NCBI RefSeq assembly: GCF_006491595.2
Contig: NZ_VEVQ02000002.1
Location: 372,001-436,000 of the forward strand
Length of the DNA: 64,000 nucleotides
Reading direction: 5' to 3'
From: Flavobacterium jejuense
Lineage (GTDB): Bacteria; Bacteroidota; Bacteroidia; Flavobacteriales; Flavobacteriaceae
The notes beneath the pieces are model-generated. The model ran no database searches and had not been told where the DNA came from. It was given only the letters and a program-made list of their open reading frames with translations. Position numbers and translations under genes: made by a program. Positions 54,455 to 62,639 of the stretch are shown here, piece by piece (within the stretch, counting starts at the first letter, position 1; each line of letters starts with the position of its first letter).

Positions 54455-55641
54455 TAGCTTAAAGTTATTGGATATACAATTGTAAAACTTGTACCTACAC
54501 TTTTGTGATTATAGGTAAAATGATTACTTTCAAATGTGTAATAATCAAAAAGTTCAATTTCATATTTATTTTGAGTTTGGACATAAGGATTTTTTTTCAT
54601 ATTTCTAAAAACAAATACATTGTTTGTTTTCAAAATGAAAACTCCTTTTTTATCTAAAACAGTCATAATTTTATCTAGTCCAATTCCTTTATTTTCTTTT
54701 TCAATTGTTTTATCTGATGTATTATGCTTTATGAGACAGTCTTTAACAATATTAATTTGTTCATCTATATTGGGTAATGCATCACTTGAAGTAAAACGGT
54801 TTACGTAACCAATTCCACTATCGAATACTGAAATTTCAATAAAATACAACTCATCTTTTAAATTAGTTGAAAAACTATCAAAATAGCTTTTCAATCCATT
54901 ATGGTTTTTATAGTTTTCTATATAGTTTTCTTTTGTTTTTTTAACAAATTTCATTAACAAGCCTCTGTTATTTGGATTAAGCATTTTTGAATTATTATCA
55001 GTTCTTGCCCAATCATGTGTGTTTTTCATTAATTCAAAAATTATGCTAACTAAATCTTTTTTTATTGGAAGTAATTTTTCTCTAGCAGATTGATTAAATG
55101 TTAATACATAATTTAAAGTATCTTCTAATGAATTCATTAAATATTCATCTGAAGGAATAAAACTATTGTTTAAATAAAAACAATCTAAATATCCCTTCTC
55201 TTTTGGAAGATGGTCAAAGCAAGTAAGTAATGATTTGAATCCTTTTTGTTGCTTGAATTCTTTATTCATTAGAGGGAAATTTTCTAGTGATTGCATTGAG
55301 TCAGCAATTTCTTCATTAATAGGTTTAATCAAATGTTTTATATCATTCCCTTTTAAATCAAAAATTCCATTGTCCCATGCCATTATAACACATGGAAATA
55401 CATAGTCCTGATTTATAACATCTTGTAAATCTGAATAATCTTCTTTGGTTTCTATAATTAAATTTCCAGACCTAAGCCTTAGCCATGTATTTATATATTG
55501 AATTAAAAGAGAACTTATTCCAAAATCATAACTTGAAATACTATTTGGTAGTAACAAATCAAAAGTTTTAGTGTCTCTATATAATTCATTATATAGTTCA
55601 TTTATTTTTTCTACTGTTAAAGTCTTTGGTATTTTTTGCAT
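54454..55641 (-). CDS. GHKL (histidine kinase-like) ATPase protein
   Basis: A 395-residue protein with a stand-alone GHKL ATPase module in the C-terminal half. N-box: IIFELMKNTHDWAR (Glu203, Asn207). G1 box: SVFDSGIGYV (Asp274). G2 box: ENKGIGLDKIM (317-325). There is no HisKA dimerisation helix or transmembrane segment, so it is not a classical sensor kinase; it resembles the Hsp90/MutL/MORC-like ATPases found in defence operons. The N-terminal 190 residues are helical and may be a sensor or partner-binding region. Its stop overlaps the start of the dual PRTase-like gene. Confidence 0.8.
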   Translation of the reverse strand: MQKIPKTLTVEKINELYNELYRDTKTFDLLLPNSISSYDFGISSLLIQYINTWLRLRSGNLIIETKEDYSDLQDVINQDYVFPCVIMAWDNGIFDLKGNDIKHLIKPINEEIADSMQSLENFPLMNKEFKQQKGFKSLLTCFDHLPKEKGYLDCFYLNNSFIPSDEYLMNSLEDTLNYVLTFNQSAREKLLPIKKDLVSIIFELMKNTHDWARTDNNSKMLNPNNRGLLMKFVKKTKENYIENYKNHNGLKSYFDSFSTNLKDELYFIEISVFDSGIGYVNRFTSSDALPNIDEQINIVKDCLIKHNTSDKTIEKENKGIGLDKIMTVLDKKGVFILKTNNVFVFRNMKKNPYVQTQNKYEIELFDYYTFESNHFTYNHKSVGTSFTIVYPITLS

Positions 55642-55679
55642 TTTAAATAATTATAATATTGAAGCAGTTTTTTATTGTT

Positions 55680-57872
55680 TTATAAAACACACTCAAAAAC
55701 CCCGATCACTTTCAAACTACTTAACTCATCTTCTTCCAAAATAATATCTTTATATGCTGAATCAAATGAGAGCGGTTTTAAAATAATAGATTCATGACTC
55801 CATGTATCATTTTCAATATTTTTTTTACTTCTGTATTCTTTTACTGTATATCCTGAACCGAAGTCAGGGTCTTGAATATTGGTGTGTTCTACCAATACAA
55901 TTTTTCCATCTCTTGAACCACCAGTATATTTTCTAAACATACAAATGGAATCGTTTGGAATTATTTTATTCATAGATTCTCCAATCACTTGACAAGCAAA
56001 TAAATCATTTGAGGGTTTGTAAGTTTTTGGTAAAGCTATCCATTGGCAATCATCAATGGTTTGTAATTCGCTAAAATTTCCTGCAGCGACTTTTAAATCA
56101 TAAAGAGGAATGCTATTAACATAAGGAGTAACTTTTTCTTCTTCTAAAAACACAGACTCTTTTTTAGTCTTGAATTTTGGCATAAATTGAGAAAAATACT
56201 CTCTTAGGTTTTTATCGCAAACATAGACATAAGTACCTTTTATCCCTCTAAGCATAATGGTTTTGTATATGTTCAAAATAAAATCTTTTAATTCCTCTGG
56301 GTCAACAATAGATTGTTTTCCATTGACATCGTAATAATTTTCTTTTAAAATTTTAATCTCATTAGTTTCTTTATCATAAGTAATTTCATTTCCGAAAATT
56401 ATTCCTGTATAATTTAAATCATAGCCTTGAGTAGTGTGTATGCAACCTACTTCGTCTCTTGAATTCTCAGAATTCACCCAGTCAATATTGGTACTATTCC
56501 ATTTTAATCGCGTGTTTTCAATTTCAATATCATAGTCTTGTTTAGCCTCCTTTTTATTGGTCATCCAAGGCCAAGAATAGCCAGCAACTAATCTTGAAAG
56601 ATCATTTTCTTTATCTCTAGATTTTATTTCGTTTAAAATATCTTCAATAGAATCAAACAAGATAAACTCATAGTCTTTAGAGTTATAAATCGTATCTAAT
56701 TTTGCTAATTTACATTGCAATAAATTAGAAATATAATTAACATATTCATTTCCTCCTCTTGATCGAAATTGTGATTTTAAATATTCTATTTTGGTTAAAC
56801 TATTTACTTTCAATTTATCAAAATCTTCCTTTTTTACATCAGAAGGTTTAATAGATTGGTTTTCATCATAAAAATATATAGCACTTTCAGATTGTTTTGT
56901 TATCCAATCTAATTCATTACATGTATGTTTGTCTAAATTCAACTTTTCACAAACCACATCAAAAGCTCTAAAATAAGCTCCTAAATTAACACGTCTTCGT
57001 AAACGATGTGATTCATCAACAATCACTATATCAAAAGTATCTTTTACAATTTCAGCTGGTCCAATAACCATATTAGCATTTAATCCTTTTATATTTTTAA
57101 AGACTTTTTTCAAAGTAGTTCTAAAAGAGGACATCGGTACGACTAATGCCATTTTAGGGTTTGGATATTTTCTTTTTAATTCAAATACAAGATCCATGAA
57201 CTGTAATTCATCATCTCCAAATTCTTCAAAATTAAAATCTTCATTGGAAGTATTCAATAATTTAAATAAGAAGATTGCTAAAATTGTTTTTCCTGTTCCT
57301 GCACCACCTTCTACAATAATATTTTTATAAGTATTGTCTAAAAGATTCTTCATGATAACTAATAGACCACTTTTTTGTTCAGAGGATAAAGTCTTATAAG
57401 GAGAGTATTTAAATAAATCAGAATTATCAATAAAATCAATAGGATGCTTAGCAATTCCAACAGCTCTTAAATTATCCCATATGGATTTGAAGATATCCCA
57501 ATACACTTCTTTTTTTTGATAGTAATTGTGATTGGCTAAACCGACATTTCCATTAATTAATTTGTATTGACCATCACCAGAAATGTATTTAATAAGATTT
57601 GATTCAATATCTAATGTTGCCGATTTATTAAATTTATCACTCAGAATTAAATGTACTGCGGTTAGCTTCTTTTTAATATTGTTTTTTAAATGACTACTCA
57701 TTCTAGCATAAGCATCAGTAGTTTCACCTACATAAGCTTCATTAACACTTTCATCACTTAAAATATAAACAACAGGCCATAAATCTTTTACTTGATGAAT
57801 AGTATTAAATTCATTAACTAGGTTAAAATCAAAGTCAAATTTTTTGATGGAGAAGTCAGGGCTTTGATTCAT
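55680..57872 (-). CDS. GIY-YIG / DUF2075 helicase / S24 peptidase fusion
   Basis: A 730-residue three-part protein. Residues 31-100 are a GIY-YIG nuclease (VVYILSDESVNEAYVGETTD, 34-53; Arg57). Residues 155-570 are a DUF2075/Schlafen-type superfamily 1 helicase, with Walker A GGAGTGKT (189-196), Walker B DIVIVDESHR (281-290) and a later GCIHTTQGYDLNYTG motif. Residues 591-730 form an S24 (LexA/UmuD-like) domain: CQVIGESMNKIIPNDSIC holds Ser633, and GYTVKEY holds Lys678, giving the self-cleavage dyad. The fusion suggests damage- or infection-triggered control of a nuclease-helicase. It overlaps the upstream MazG gene by 4 bp. Confidence 0.85.
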   Translation of the reverse strand: MNQSPDFSIKKFDFDFNLVNEFNTIHQVKDLWPVVYILSDESVNEAYVGETTDAYARMSSHLKNNIKKKLTAVHLILSDKFNKSATLDIESNLIKYISGDGQYKLINGNVGLANHNYYQKKEVYWDIFKSIWDNLRAVGIAKHPIDFIDNSDLFKYSPYKTLSSEQKSGLLVIMKNLLDNTYKNIIVEGGAGTGKTILAIFLFKLLNTSNEDFNFEEFGDDELQFMDLVFELKRKYPNPKMALVVPMSSFRTTLKKVFKNIKGLNANMVIGPAEIVKDTFDIVIVDESHRLRRRVNLGAYFRAFDVVCEKLNLDKHTCNELDWITKQSESAIYFYDENQSIKPSDVKKEDFDKLKVNSLTKIEYLKSQFRSRGGNEYVNYISNLLQCKLAKLDTIYNSKDYEFILFDSIEDILNEIKSRDKENDLSRLVAGYSWPWMTNKKEAKQDYDIEIENTRLKWNSTNIDWVNSENSRDEVGCIHTTQGYDLNYTGIIFGNEITYDKETNEIKILKENYYDVNGKQSIVDPEELKDFILNIYKTIMLRGIKGTYVYVCDKNLREYFSQFMPKFKTKKESVFLEEEKVTPYVNSIPLYDLKVAAGNFSELQTIDDCQWIALPKTYKPSNDLFACQVIGESMNKIIPNDSICMFRKYTGGSRDGKIVLVEHTNIQDPDFGSGYTVKEYRSKKNIENDTWSHESIILKPLSFDSAYKDIILEEDELSSLKVIGVFECVL

Positions 57873-58207
57873 AGTTCGTTGTATTTCTTTGCAGTTCCTT
57901 TTGCTTTATCAACAGGATATTTTTCTGCGTTTTGTTTTATTTTTTCAAGAACTATATCAAAAATATTTAAGTTATGTTTTTCTGCTAATAAAAACGAAAA
58001 GGATAGAACATCTGCTAATTCCTCTTTTAATTTTTCAATTTTTACATTTTCAGTTTCATTATCTTTTTTCCATAAAAAAAGTTCATTCAGTTCGGCAGCT
58101 TCAATAGAAATAGCCAATGCTAAATTCTTAGAATCATGGAATTGTTCCCAATCTCTATCGTTTCTAAACTTAATTAATTCTTCTATTACTTTTTTGTACT
58201 CTTCCAT
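57869..58207 (-). CDS. MazG-like nucleotide pyrophosphohydrolase
   Basis: A 112-residue protein with the alpha-helical NTP pyrophosphatase core: ALAISIEAAELNELFLWKKD (near 29-48), with the first Glu pair, then LKEELADVLSFSFLLAEKHN (near 61-80) with the second acidic pair. It matches the short MazG/RS21-C6 type that hydrolyses dCTP or other nucleotides. It ends with the NAEKYPVDKAKGTAKKY motif seen in this family. First gene of a defence-like operon, with a promoter and a perfect palindrome 56 bp upstream; depletion or cleansing of nucleotides is a common phage-response role, but that is inference. Confidence 0.88.
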   Translation of the reverse strand: MEEYKKVIEELIKFRNDRDWEQFHDSKNLALAISIEAAELNELFLWKKDNETENVKIEKLKEELADVLSFSFLLAEKHNLNIFDIVLEKIKQNAEKYPVDKAKGTAKKYNEL

Positions 58208-58262
58208 TATTTCATTCGTTTACTCAAACCTACCAAAAATAAACCATTTCGGCAATAGTCAT

Positions 58263-58293
58263 ACAGGTATTTCTACCTGTTTTTACAAAGATA
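58263..58293 (-). promoter_or_regulatory. Promoter with operator-like palindrome for defence operon
   Basis: On the minus strand, TATCTTTG (58286-58293) is a full TAnnTTTG -7 element. Right after it, over the expected transcription start, is the perfect dyad ACAGGTA-TTTC-TACCTGT (58263-58280), 56 bp before the MazG start codon. The design is that of a repressor operator. The S24 domain encoded next in the operon is a natural partner for such control, though S24 proteins need a DNA-binding part and none is visible in the fusion. Confidence 0.65.
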
Positions 58294-58402
58294 AAAACCG
58301 CAAAACAAATTGTTTTACGGTTTTCCGTAAGGGATATAAAAATATATTTGTTCGATGCCTTTGGAATGGTACCCCAATTTTGTTTTTTAAATTATCATCC
58401 GT

Positions 58403-58426
58403 AGAGGCGCCATGCTTGGCGTCTCT
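58403..58426. repeat. REP-like palindrome 1
   Basis: AGAGGCGCCA (58403-58412) pairs with TGGCGTCTCT (58417-58426) around a 4-nt loop, with one G-T pair. It belongs to the same family as the palindromes inside the neighbouring RAYT gene. Confidence 0.8.
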
Positions 58427-58462
58427 CTTATTTCGTTTCCCATTTGTTTCAATCATCATATA

Positions 58463-58482
58463 AGACGCATTGTAATGCGTCT
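58463..58482. repeat. REP-like palindrome 2
   Basis: AGACGCATT (58463-58471) pairs perfectly with AATGCGTCT (58474-58482), followed by CTACG. Second member of the same REP family. Confidence 0.8.
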
Positions 58483-58546
58483 CTACGTCACGTTTCACAC
58501 ATGCATTTCACACATACATTTTAACCATTTATTTCAATCATATTTT

Positions 58547-58568
58547 GAGACGCATTGCAATGCGTCTC
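58547..58568. repeat. REP-like palindrome 3 (perfect, 22 bp)
   Basis: Perfect 22-bp palindrome with GAGACGCATTG as left half, followed by TACGTAACG. It ends just 27 bp beyond the stop of the RAYT gene, in the position where REPs and RAYTs are usually linked. Confidence 0.85.
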
Positions 58569-58594
58569 TACGTAACGTAATACAACCCAATACA

Positions 58595-59281
58595 TCATTT
58601 ATTAAATGCATCCAAATTCCATTTTTTTGGATTATCAATAATATATTGTGAAATGTTTTCATACGCATTTGGATTTCGGATGATGTGGTCGTGAAATCCG
58701 GCCTGCCAACCAAAATCAGGATCAATACGTCGTGCCTGAACGGTAACGGCCGATTTGAATCCACGAATAATGGATGCCAAATTTTTGGATTGTGGACCAA
58801 ATTGGTTTTTGTATTCATCATCGGTTTTATCCGTTGAAATGGAATGCGTTGTAGAGACGCCATGCATGGCGTCTCTACAACGCATCGCGTCCATTCCCAT
58901 TTTTTCATTATTATACGCATTGTTGCCAATAAATATAATTCCATGAAAATGATTGGGCATTACGATAAATTTCCCTAATTCTATATTCATATCGGGTCTT
59001 ATTTCCGGTGTTTTCATCCATTCATCTGCAACGATTTTTCCGATTTCGGATGGCACCATGCGTTGTTCAGACGTGATGCCCTGTTGAGACGCGATGGGTT
59101 GAGACGCGATGGGTTGAGACGTGATGGGTTGAGACGCCATGCATCGCGTCTCTACAATCGTACCAAAAAAATGTTCCCTGTTTGCGGTACAAATGGTTAT
59201 AAAATACACCGCCTTTTGCCCATAATTCCAATGTTGCAATCGTGTGGAATCTATTCTATATTTGTTATTGAATTTTGTCAT
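58595..59281 (-). CDS. REP-associated tyrosine transposase (RAYT)
   Basis: A 228-residue Y1 HUH-type transposase of the REP-associated family. VYFITICTANREHFFG (25-40) is the first strand, IVMPNHFHGIIFIGN (106-120) contains the HUH pair His111 and His113, and NISQYIIDNPKKW (209-221) contains the catalytic Tyr213. The substrate would be the REP palindromes 27 bp downstream. Odd feature: two REP-derived insertions lie inside the coding sequence in frame. Residues 43-70 come from tandem 15-bp REP half-sites and residues 130-146 come from a 42-bp perfect palindrome. The catalytic motifs are intact, so the enzyme may still be active. Confidence 0.9.
   Translation of the reverse strand: MTKFNNKYRIDSTRLQHWNYGQKAVYFITICTANREHFFGTIVETRCMASQPITSQPIASQPIASQQGITSEQRMVPSEIGKIVADEWMKTPEIRPDMNIELGKFIVMPNHFHGIIFIGNNAYNNEKMGMDAMRCRDAMHGVSTTHSISTDKTDDEYKNQFGPQSKNLASIIRGFKSAVTVQARRIDPDFGWQAGFHDHIIRNPNAYENISQYIIDNPKKWNLDAFNK
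58844..58885. repeat. 42-bp perfect REP palindrome inside the RAYT gene
   Basis: The arms (58844-58864 and 58865-58885) are exactly complementary; the central part, GAGACGCCATGCATGGCGTC, is like REP 1. It is 14 codons long and in frame, adding residues near 132-145 between the HUH motif and the C-terminal Tyr. Confidence 0.9.
59066..59157. repeat. Tandem 15-bp REP half-sites inside the RAYT gene
   Basis: TTGAGACGCGATGGG is repeated at 59084, 59099 and (one change) 59114, with a degenerate unit at 59066 and a final unit at 59129 that closes into a REP hairpin ending GCGTCTCTAC. The 15-bp period keeps the frame and encodes the repeated pentapeptide SQPIA near residues 50-65. Confidence 0.9.
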
Positions 59282-59294
59282 TAAGGTTTGTTTT

Positions 59295-59403
59295 CTAACC
59301 TTTTAAACTTTCTTCTAAATTTCTGCTCCATTTTATTTCATTAGTTGTTGTAAAACCTAATGACAGGATAATTGTTAAAATTAAAATAATTATTTTTTTT
59401 CAT
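59295..59403 (-). pseudogene. Frameshifted remnant of a small exported protein
   Basis: ATG at 59403 is followed by a run of 8 A. Read directly, the frame closes after 20 codons. Removing one A restores MKKIIILILTIILSLGFTTT, a clear signal peptide, then NEIKWSRNLEESLKG and a stop at 59295. The EIKWSRNLxxxxxKG end resembles the start of exported DUF922 proteins. It may be a truncated, frameshifted fragment beside the RAYT element. Confidence 0.35.
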
Positions 59404-59431
59404 TTCTATCATTTACCTGTAATGTCTATTT

Positions 59432-60079
59432 TTAACGATCAACTATTTGCATCCGTTTAGGGTATTTAAATAGGTCTGAAGCTACTGATCCGCGGTCATC
59501 TCTTTTTCCCTGAGAAATATAAACGGTATGTCCTTTTAACCAACCGATAAGTCCATTGCCTGAAGCATTTCTATACCATTTTTTGCCGTAATAGTTATTT
59601 TCTAAGCCTAATTTTTCTGGTAAAGTTGGAGTATTAGCACCATCATTTAAAGCAATAAGTGCTTGTTCAAAATCGTTTTTACCTGCACCAGCTTCACCTA
59701 TTTCCATAACCCGTTTAACCATAGCACACAAAGCAATATTTGCATAGTCCATTATAGCTTTATTAAGTGCTACTTTTCCTGGATCACTAGCATTAATAAT
59801 TAAATCGGCCACATAAGTACTTCGTTCTAATTCTGCATCTGTAAAGCTTACTGTATGATTGTTTTTGAAGGTCACACTATAGGTTTCATTGTTTTGTTGC
59901 AAATCAAAAACAGCATACAAACCAAAGATTTCAATAGCTGCTTTAATTAAAGCGATAGAAGCACAATTTCCTACTGAACCTTGTATGCCAGGCAATTTGA
60001 CTTTGCCTTGTGCAAAAGCCTCTATTAGTTCAATATTTGTGGGTTTATAATTTGAAAAATCTAAATTTAATTGGATCAT
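59432..60079 (-). CDS. Papain/calpain-like cysteine protease candidate
   Basis: A 215-residue cytosolic protein. The segment PGIQGSVGNCASIALIKAAI (residues 30-49) looks like the oxyanion Gln (Gln33) and catalytic Cys (Cys39) helix of papain/calpain-type proteases, with the Gly-Asn-Cys typical of calpain-like members. A His occurs late in GWLKGHTVYIS (near residue 185), where the catalytic His could lie. No propeptide, no signal peptide. It begins 25 bp after the stop of the 844-residue gene and seems to be third in an operon with a trypsin-like protease. The activity is inferred only. Confidence 0.45.
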   Translation of the reverse strand: MIQLNLDFSNYKPTNIELIEAFAQGKVKLPGIQGSVGNCASIALIKAAIEIFGLYAVFDLQQNNETYSVTFKNNHTVSFTDAELERSTYVADLIINASDPGKVALNKAIMDYANIALCAMVKRVMEIGEAGAGKNDFEQALIALNDGANTPTLPEKLGLENNYYGKKWYRNASGNGLIGWLKGHTVYISQGKRDDRGSVASDLFKYPKRMQIVDR

Positions 60080-60104
60080 AAGGATTTGATTTATTGATTA
60101 AAAA

Positions 60105-62639
60105 TTATTTCACTTTTGCTTTATTAGATAGATTAAATAAAGGAATATCGACAGATAGAAAAACATTCCATTTCCAGTATGGATTGCTAATTTCTGTGGT
60201 GCTATCTTCACTAATTTTAGAAAGACCTGGACCATATTGCCCACCAAAGCCTAATGATAGAGGAATATTTGCACCAAAACCATACACAAGATAAGCTCCT
60301 GGAGAAAATATTTGCCCCAGTTTAATCGTATAGTCTTTTGATTCTAATGACTCATTAGCAGTTCCTTCATTCTCGTATTTTAATTTATAGTCAACAATAG
60401 CACCTAAATCTAGAATGGGTGCAAACAATGTGATGGCACCCCAATTGTTGTTAAACCCGTGACTTATACTTAAACCAATAGGAGCAGAAATGGCAAATGT
60501 ATCATTCCAAGTATTTTGTATAGCTGTTTTTGGGTTTGTGAAACTCAAACGAGCTCCCAAGTAAGATTGAACATTGAAGTTGAAAATAGAATGCTTTTTA
60601 ATAGAAGAACTACCTACAGGCAGTATAACGGCATCTAAAGCAGCTTTGACTTCTTTTTCATCTTTTGCTTCAATCATATTTGCCATGAAAAGGGCATAAG
60701 GTTTTAACTTTTGTATAATATCCAAAAAGCTTTCATACATTTCCTTTTGTTTTTTATCATTATCATTGTTATTTTTAAAATCTTCAATTTTGTTTTTTAA
60801 GTCTTGGTTAGTTATTACAGCTACCAAGTTGTTTATTTCTGTTGCTTTAGTTTCAAAACTATCTTCTTTTAAATCCTTAGCTATTTTTAATAAATCTTTA
60901 TCTTCAGTTATTTTTTCAATAGCATTAAACTCCTTTTCATTGATTTTATATTTATCGTTCTTAATAGCTATAATTTTTGAAAATAAATCGATAGAGTTAC
61001 TTATTGCAGCATTGTACTGTTCTTCATAAACGTTTTTATAAATAGCATTTGAAAGTCTTAATATTGCAACATATTCATCTGAAACTTCTATTGATTTATC
61101 AAAATAATCATAAAGAGAAATACCATATTCAATGACATCAATTGAAACTGTCATGTATTTATTTAAATCTTCATTAGTTGTTTTATTGGCTTTATCTTTA
61201 ATTTCTTTAATTGTTTTTTTAAGAACTAAATTTAAATCTGTAAATTCTTGTATCTTGTTTTGAAAAAAAAACAAGTTATCCTTTTGATTCTCTAATACTG
61301 TTAAAAAAGGTATTGAAGTGCCGTTTGTTTGAATAAAAGCTATAGGGTTAGTTGTATTTTTTTCTTTTTCATATAACAAGCCCATATAAATTTTAAATAC
61401 TACTTCATCTTCAAATAGTTTTGCTATTTTCTCAGATTCATGCCATTTCAATTCACCTTCTTCTACATAACTTACACTATTATTGAGAGTATTGGCTACT
61501 TTTAAAGCGTTACCAATATTTTTAAATTTATTGGAATTAGATTTATTATTCCATTCACTAAAGTTGGACATGACATTTAATACACCCGCTGCATTTAATC
61601 CTCCAGTTTCTAGTTGATGGACTAGTCGTAAACTTCGAATAGCTAGTGTGATTTCTGGATAGTTTTCTGTTAATAACTGGTATTTTGGCAAGGCAAAAAC
61701 ATCGTCTATTCTAAAGGCTATCATCCTAATATCTTCATGAAAAACTTCACGTAAAGCTTTAATCATTTCAGGATATTTATAACTCAGGAGGTTTTCTAAT
61801 TTATCAGTCGTTTTTGGAAATAAAATTCTAAATTCTTCATGCTCGTTAATAAAATTTTTAAACCGATTAAAAAAGGCAATGGTAAGTTCTTGTTTTGCAT
61901 GGTCTATCATTACATCGGCCAGAGCATTCGCGTATTTTGTTACATCAACACCAGCTAGTCCACCACTTTGAATACCTGTAATGGATGAATTATAATTTTG
62001 TTTTAAAGTACCCGTTAAAGAACCGACACTTTTTATTACAAACAATTCATTTTTTGCATTATTGTCATTTTTTATAGAAATTAAATCTTTTAGATAGGGG
62101 TTTTCATTTATTAATTCTTTTAAAGCATCTAAGCTTAGTTCTTTATTAGCATAAAAAGATAGAATGTCTATTACTAATTGTTCATTATCTTTTGCGTTTT
62201 GTAGTGCAATGGCATCGTCAATTATATTTCCTTTTGCGAGGGATATTTTATTAATACTAATCTCAATAGCTTCTGACTTTTTTGCATCATTCTTATCGGT
62301 TCTAATAAAAGTGATTTTGGCAACATTTTTTTTATTAAATTCATTTCTAGGTAATTTATAATTGATGAAGTTTTTATCACTTTTTAAAAGATTAGTAAGC
62401 GCTATAGGTGTATCATTGTCTAATTGATAACTAAAAATGTAATTATTTGGATTTGTTACTTTAAAGGTTATCATGATATCTTGATTGCTAGGTATAGAAT
62501 TATCCATTAAAAAATAATTAAAATCATTTTCAATGGTTATTACTGTTTCTTTTTCTTGTGAAAAACATAAGTTATTTGTTGTAAAAATAATTGCTAATAA
62601 ACACAAGAGATTGATTTTTTTTAAGTTGTTTAGCTTCAT
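60105..62639 (-). CDS. Large exported protein with C-terminal barrel-like region
   Basis: An 844-residue protein with a signal peptide (residues 1-28, ending NNLCFSQE). The middle 550 residues are helical, charged and Lys/Asn-rich, with no domain I recognise. The C-terminal 160 residues alternate hydrophobic strands with glycine turns (LGARLSFTNPKTAI, APIGLSISHGF, LGQIFSPGAYLVYGFGANIP, LSLGFGGQYGPG and a final NVFLSVDIPLFNLSNKAKVK), like a small outer-membrane beta-barrel. It overlaps the trypsin-like gene by 4 bp (ATGA), so the two are coupled. Possible role: surface-displayed partner or substrate of the protease. Confidence 0.6.
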   Translation of the reverse strand: MKLNNLKKINLLCLLAIIFTTNNLCFSQEKETVITIENDFNYFLMDNSIPSNQDIMITFKVTNPNNYIFSYQLDNDTPIALTNLLKSDKNFINYKLPRNEFNKKNVAKITFIRTDKNDAKKSEAIEISINKISLAKGNIIDDAIALQNAKDNEQLVIDILSFYANKELSLDALKELINENPYLKDLISIKNDNNAKNELFVIKSVGSLTGTLKQNYNSSITGIQSGGLAGVDVTKYANALADVMIDHAKQELTIAFFNRFKNFINEHEEFRILFPKTTDKLENLLSYKYPEMIKALREVFHEDIRMIAFRIDDVFALPKYQLLTENYPEITLAIRSLRLVHQLETGGLNAAGVLNVMSNFSEWNNKSNSNKFKNIGNALKVANTLNNSVSYVEEGELKWHESEKIAKLFEDEVVFKIYMGLLYEKEKNTTNPIAFIQTNGTSIPFLTVLENQKDNLFFFQNKIQEFTDLNLVLKKTIKEIKDKANKTTNEDLNKYMTVSIDVIEYGISLYDYFDKSIEVSDEYVAILRLSNAIYKNVYEEQYNAAISNSIDLFSKIIAIKNDKYKINEKEFNAIEKITEDKDLLKIAKDLKEDSFETKATEINNLVAVITNQDLKNKIEDFKNNNDNDKKQKEMYESFLDIIQKLKPYALFMANMIEAKDEKEVKAALDAVILPVGSSSIKKHSIFNFNVQSYLGARLSFTNPKTAIQNTWNDTFAISAPIGLSISHGFNNNWGAITLFAPILDLGAIVDYKLKYENEGTANESLESKDYTIKLGQIFSPGAYLVYGFGANIPLSLGFGGQYGPGLSKISEDSTTEISNPYWKWNVFLSVDIPLFNLSNKAKVK

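Noticed and set aside
57864..58463. 199-codon plus-strand frame opposite the MazG gene
   Set aside because: Antisense shadow of MazG, running on through the promoter and a REP palindrome.
59066..59157. Tandem 15-bp units as a CRISPR array
   Set aside because: The units are directly adjacent with no unique spacers, lie within a coding sequence and match the local REP family.
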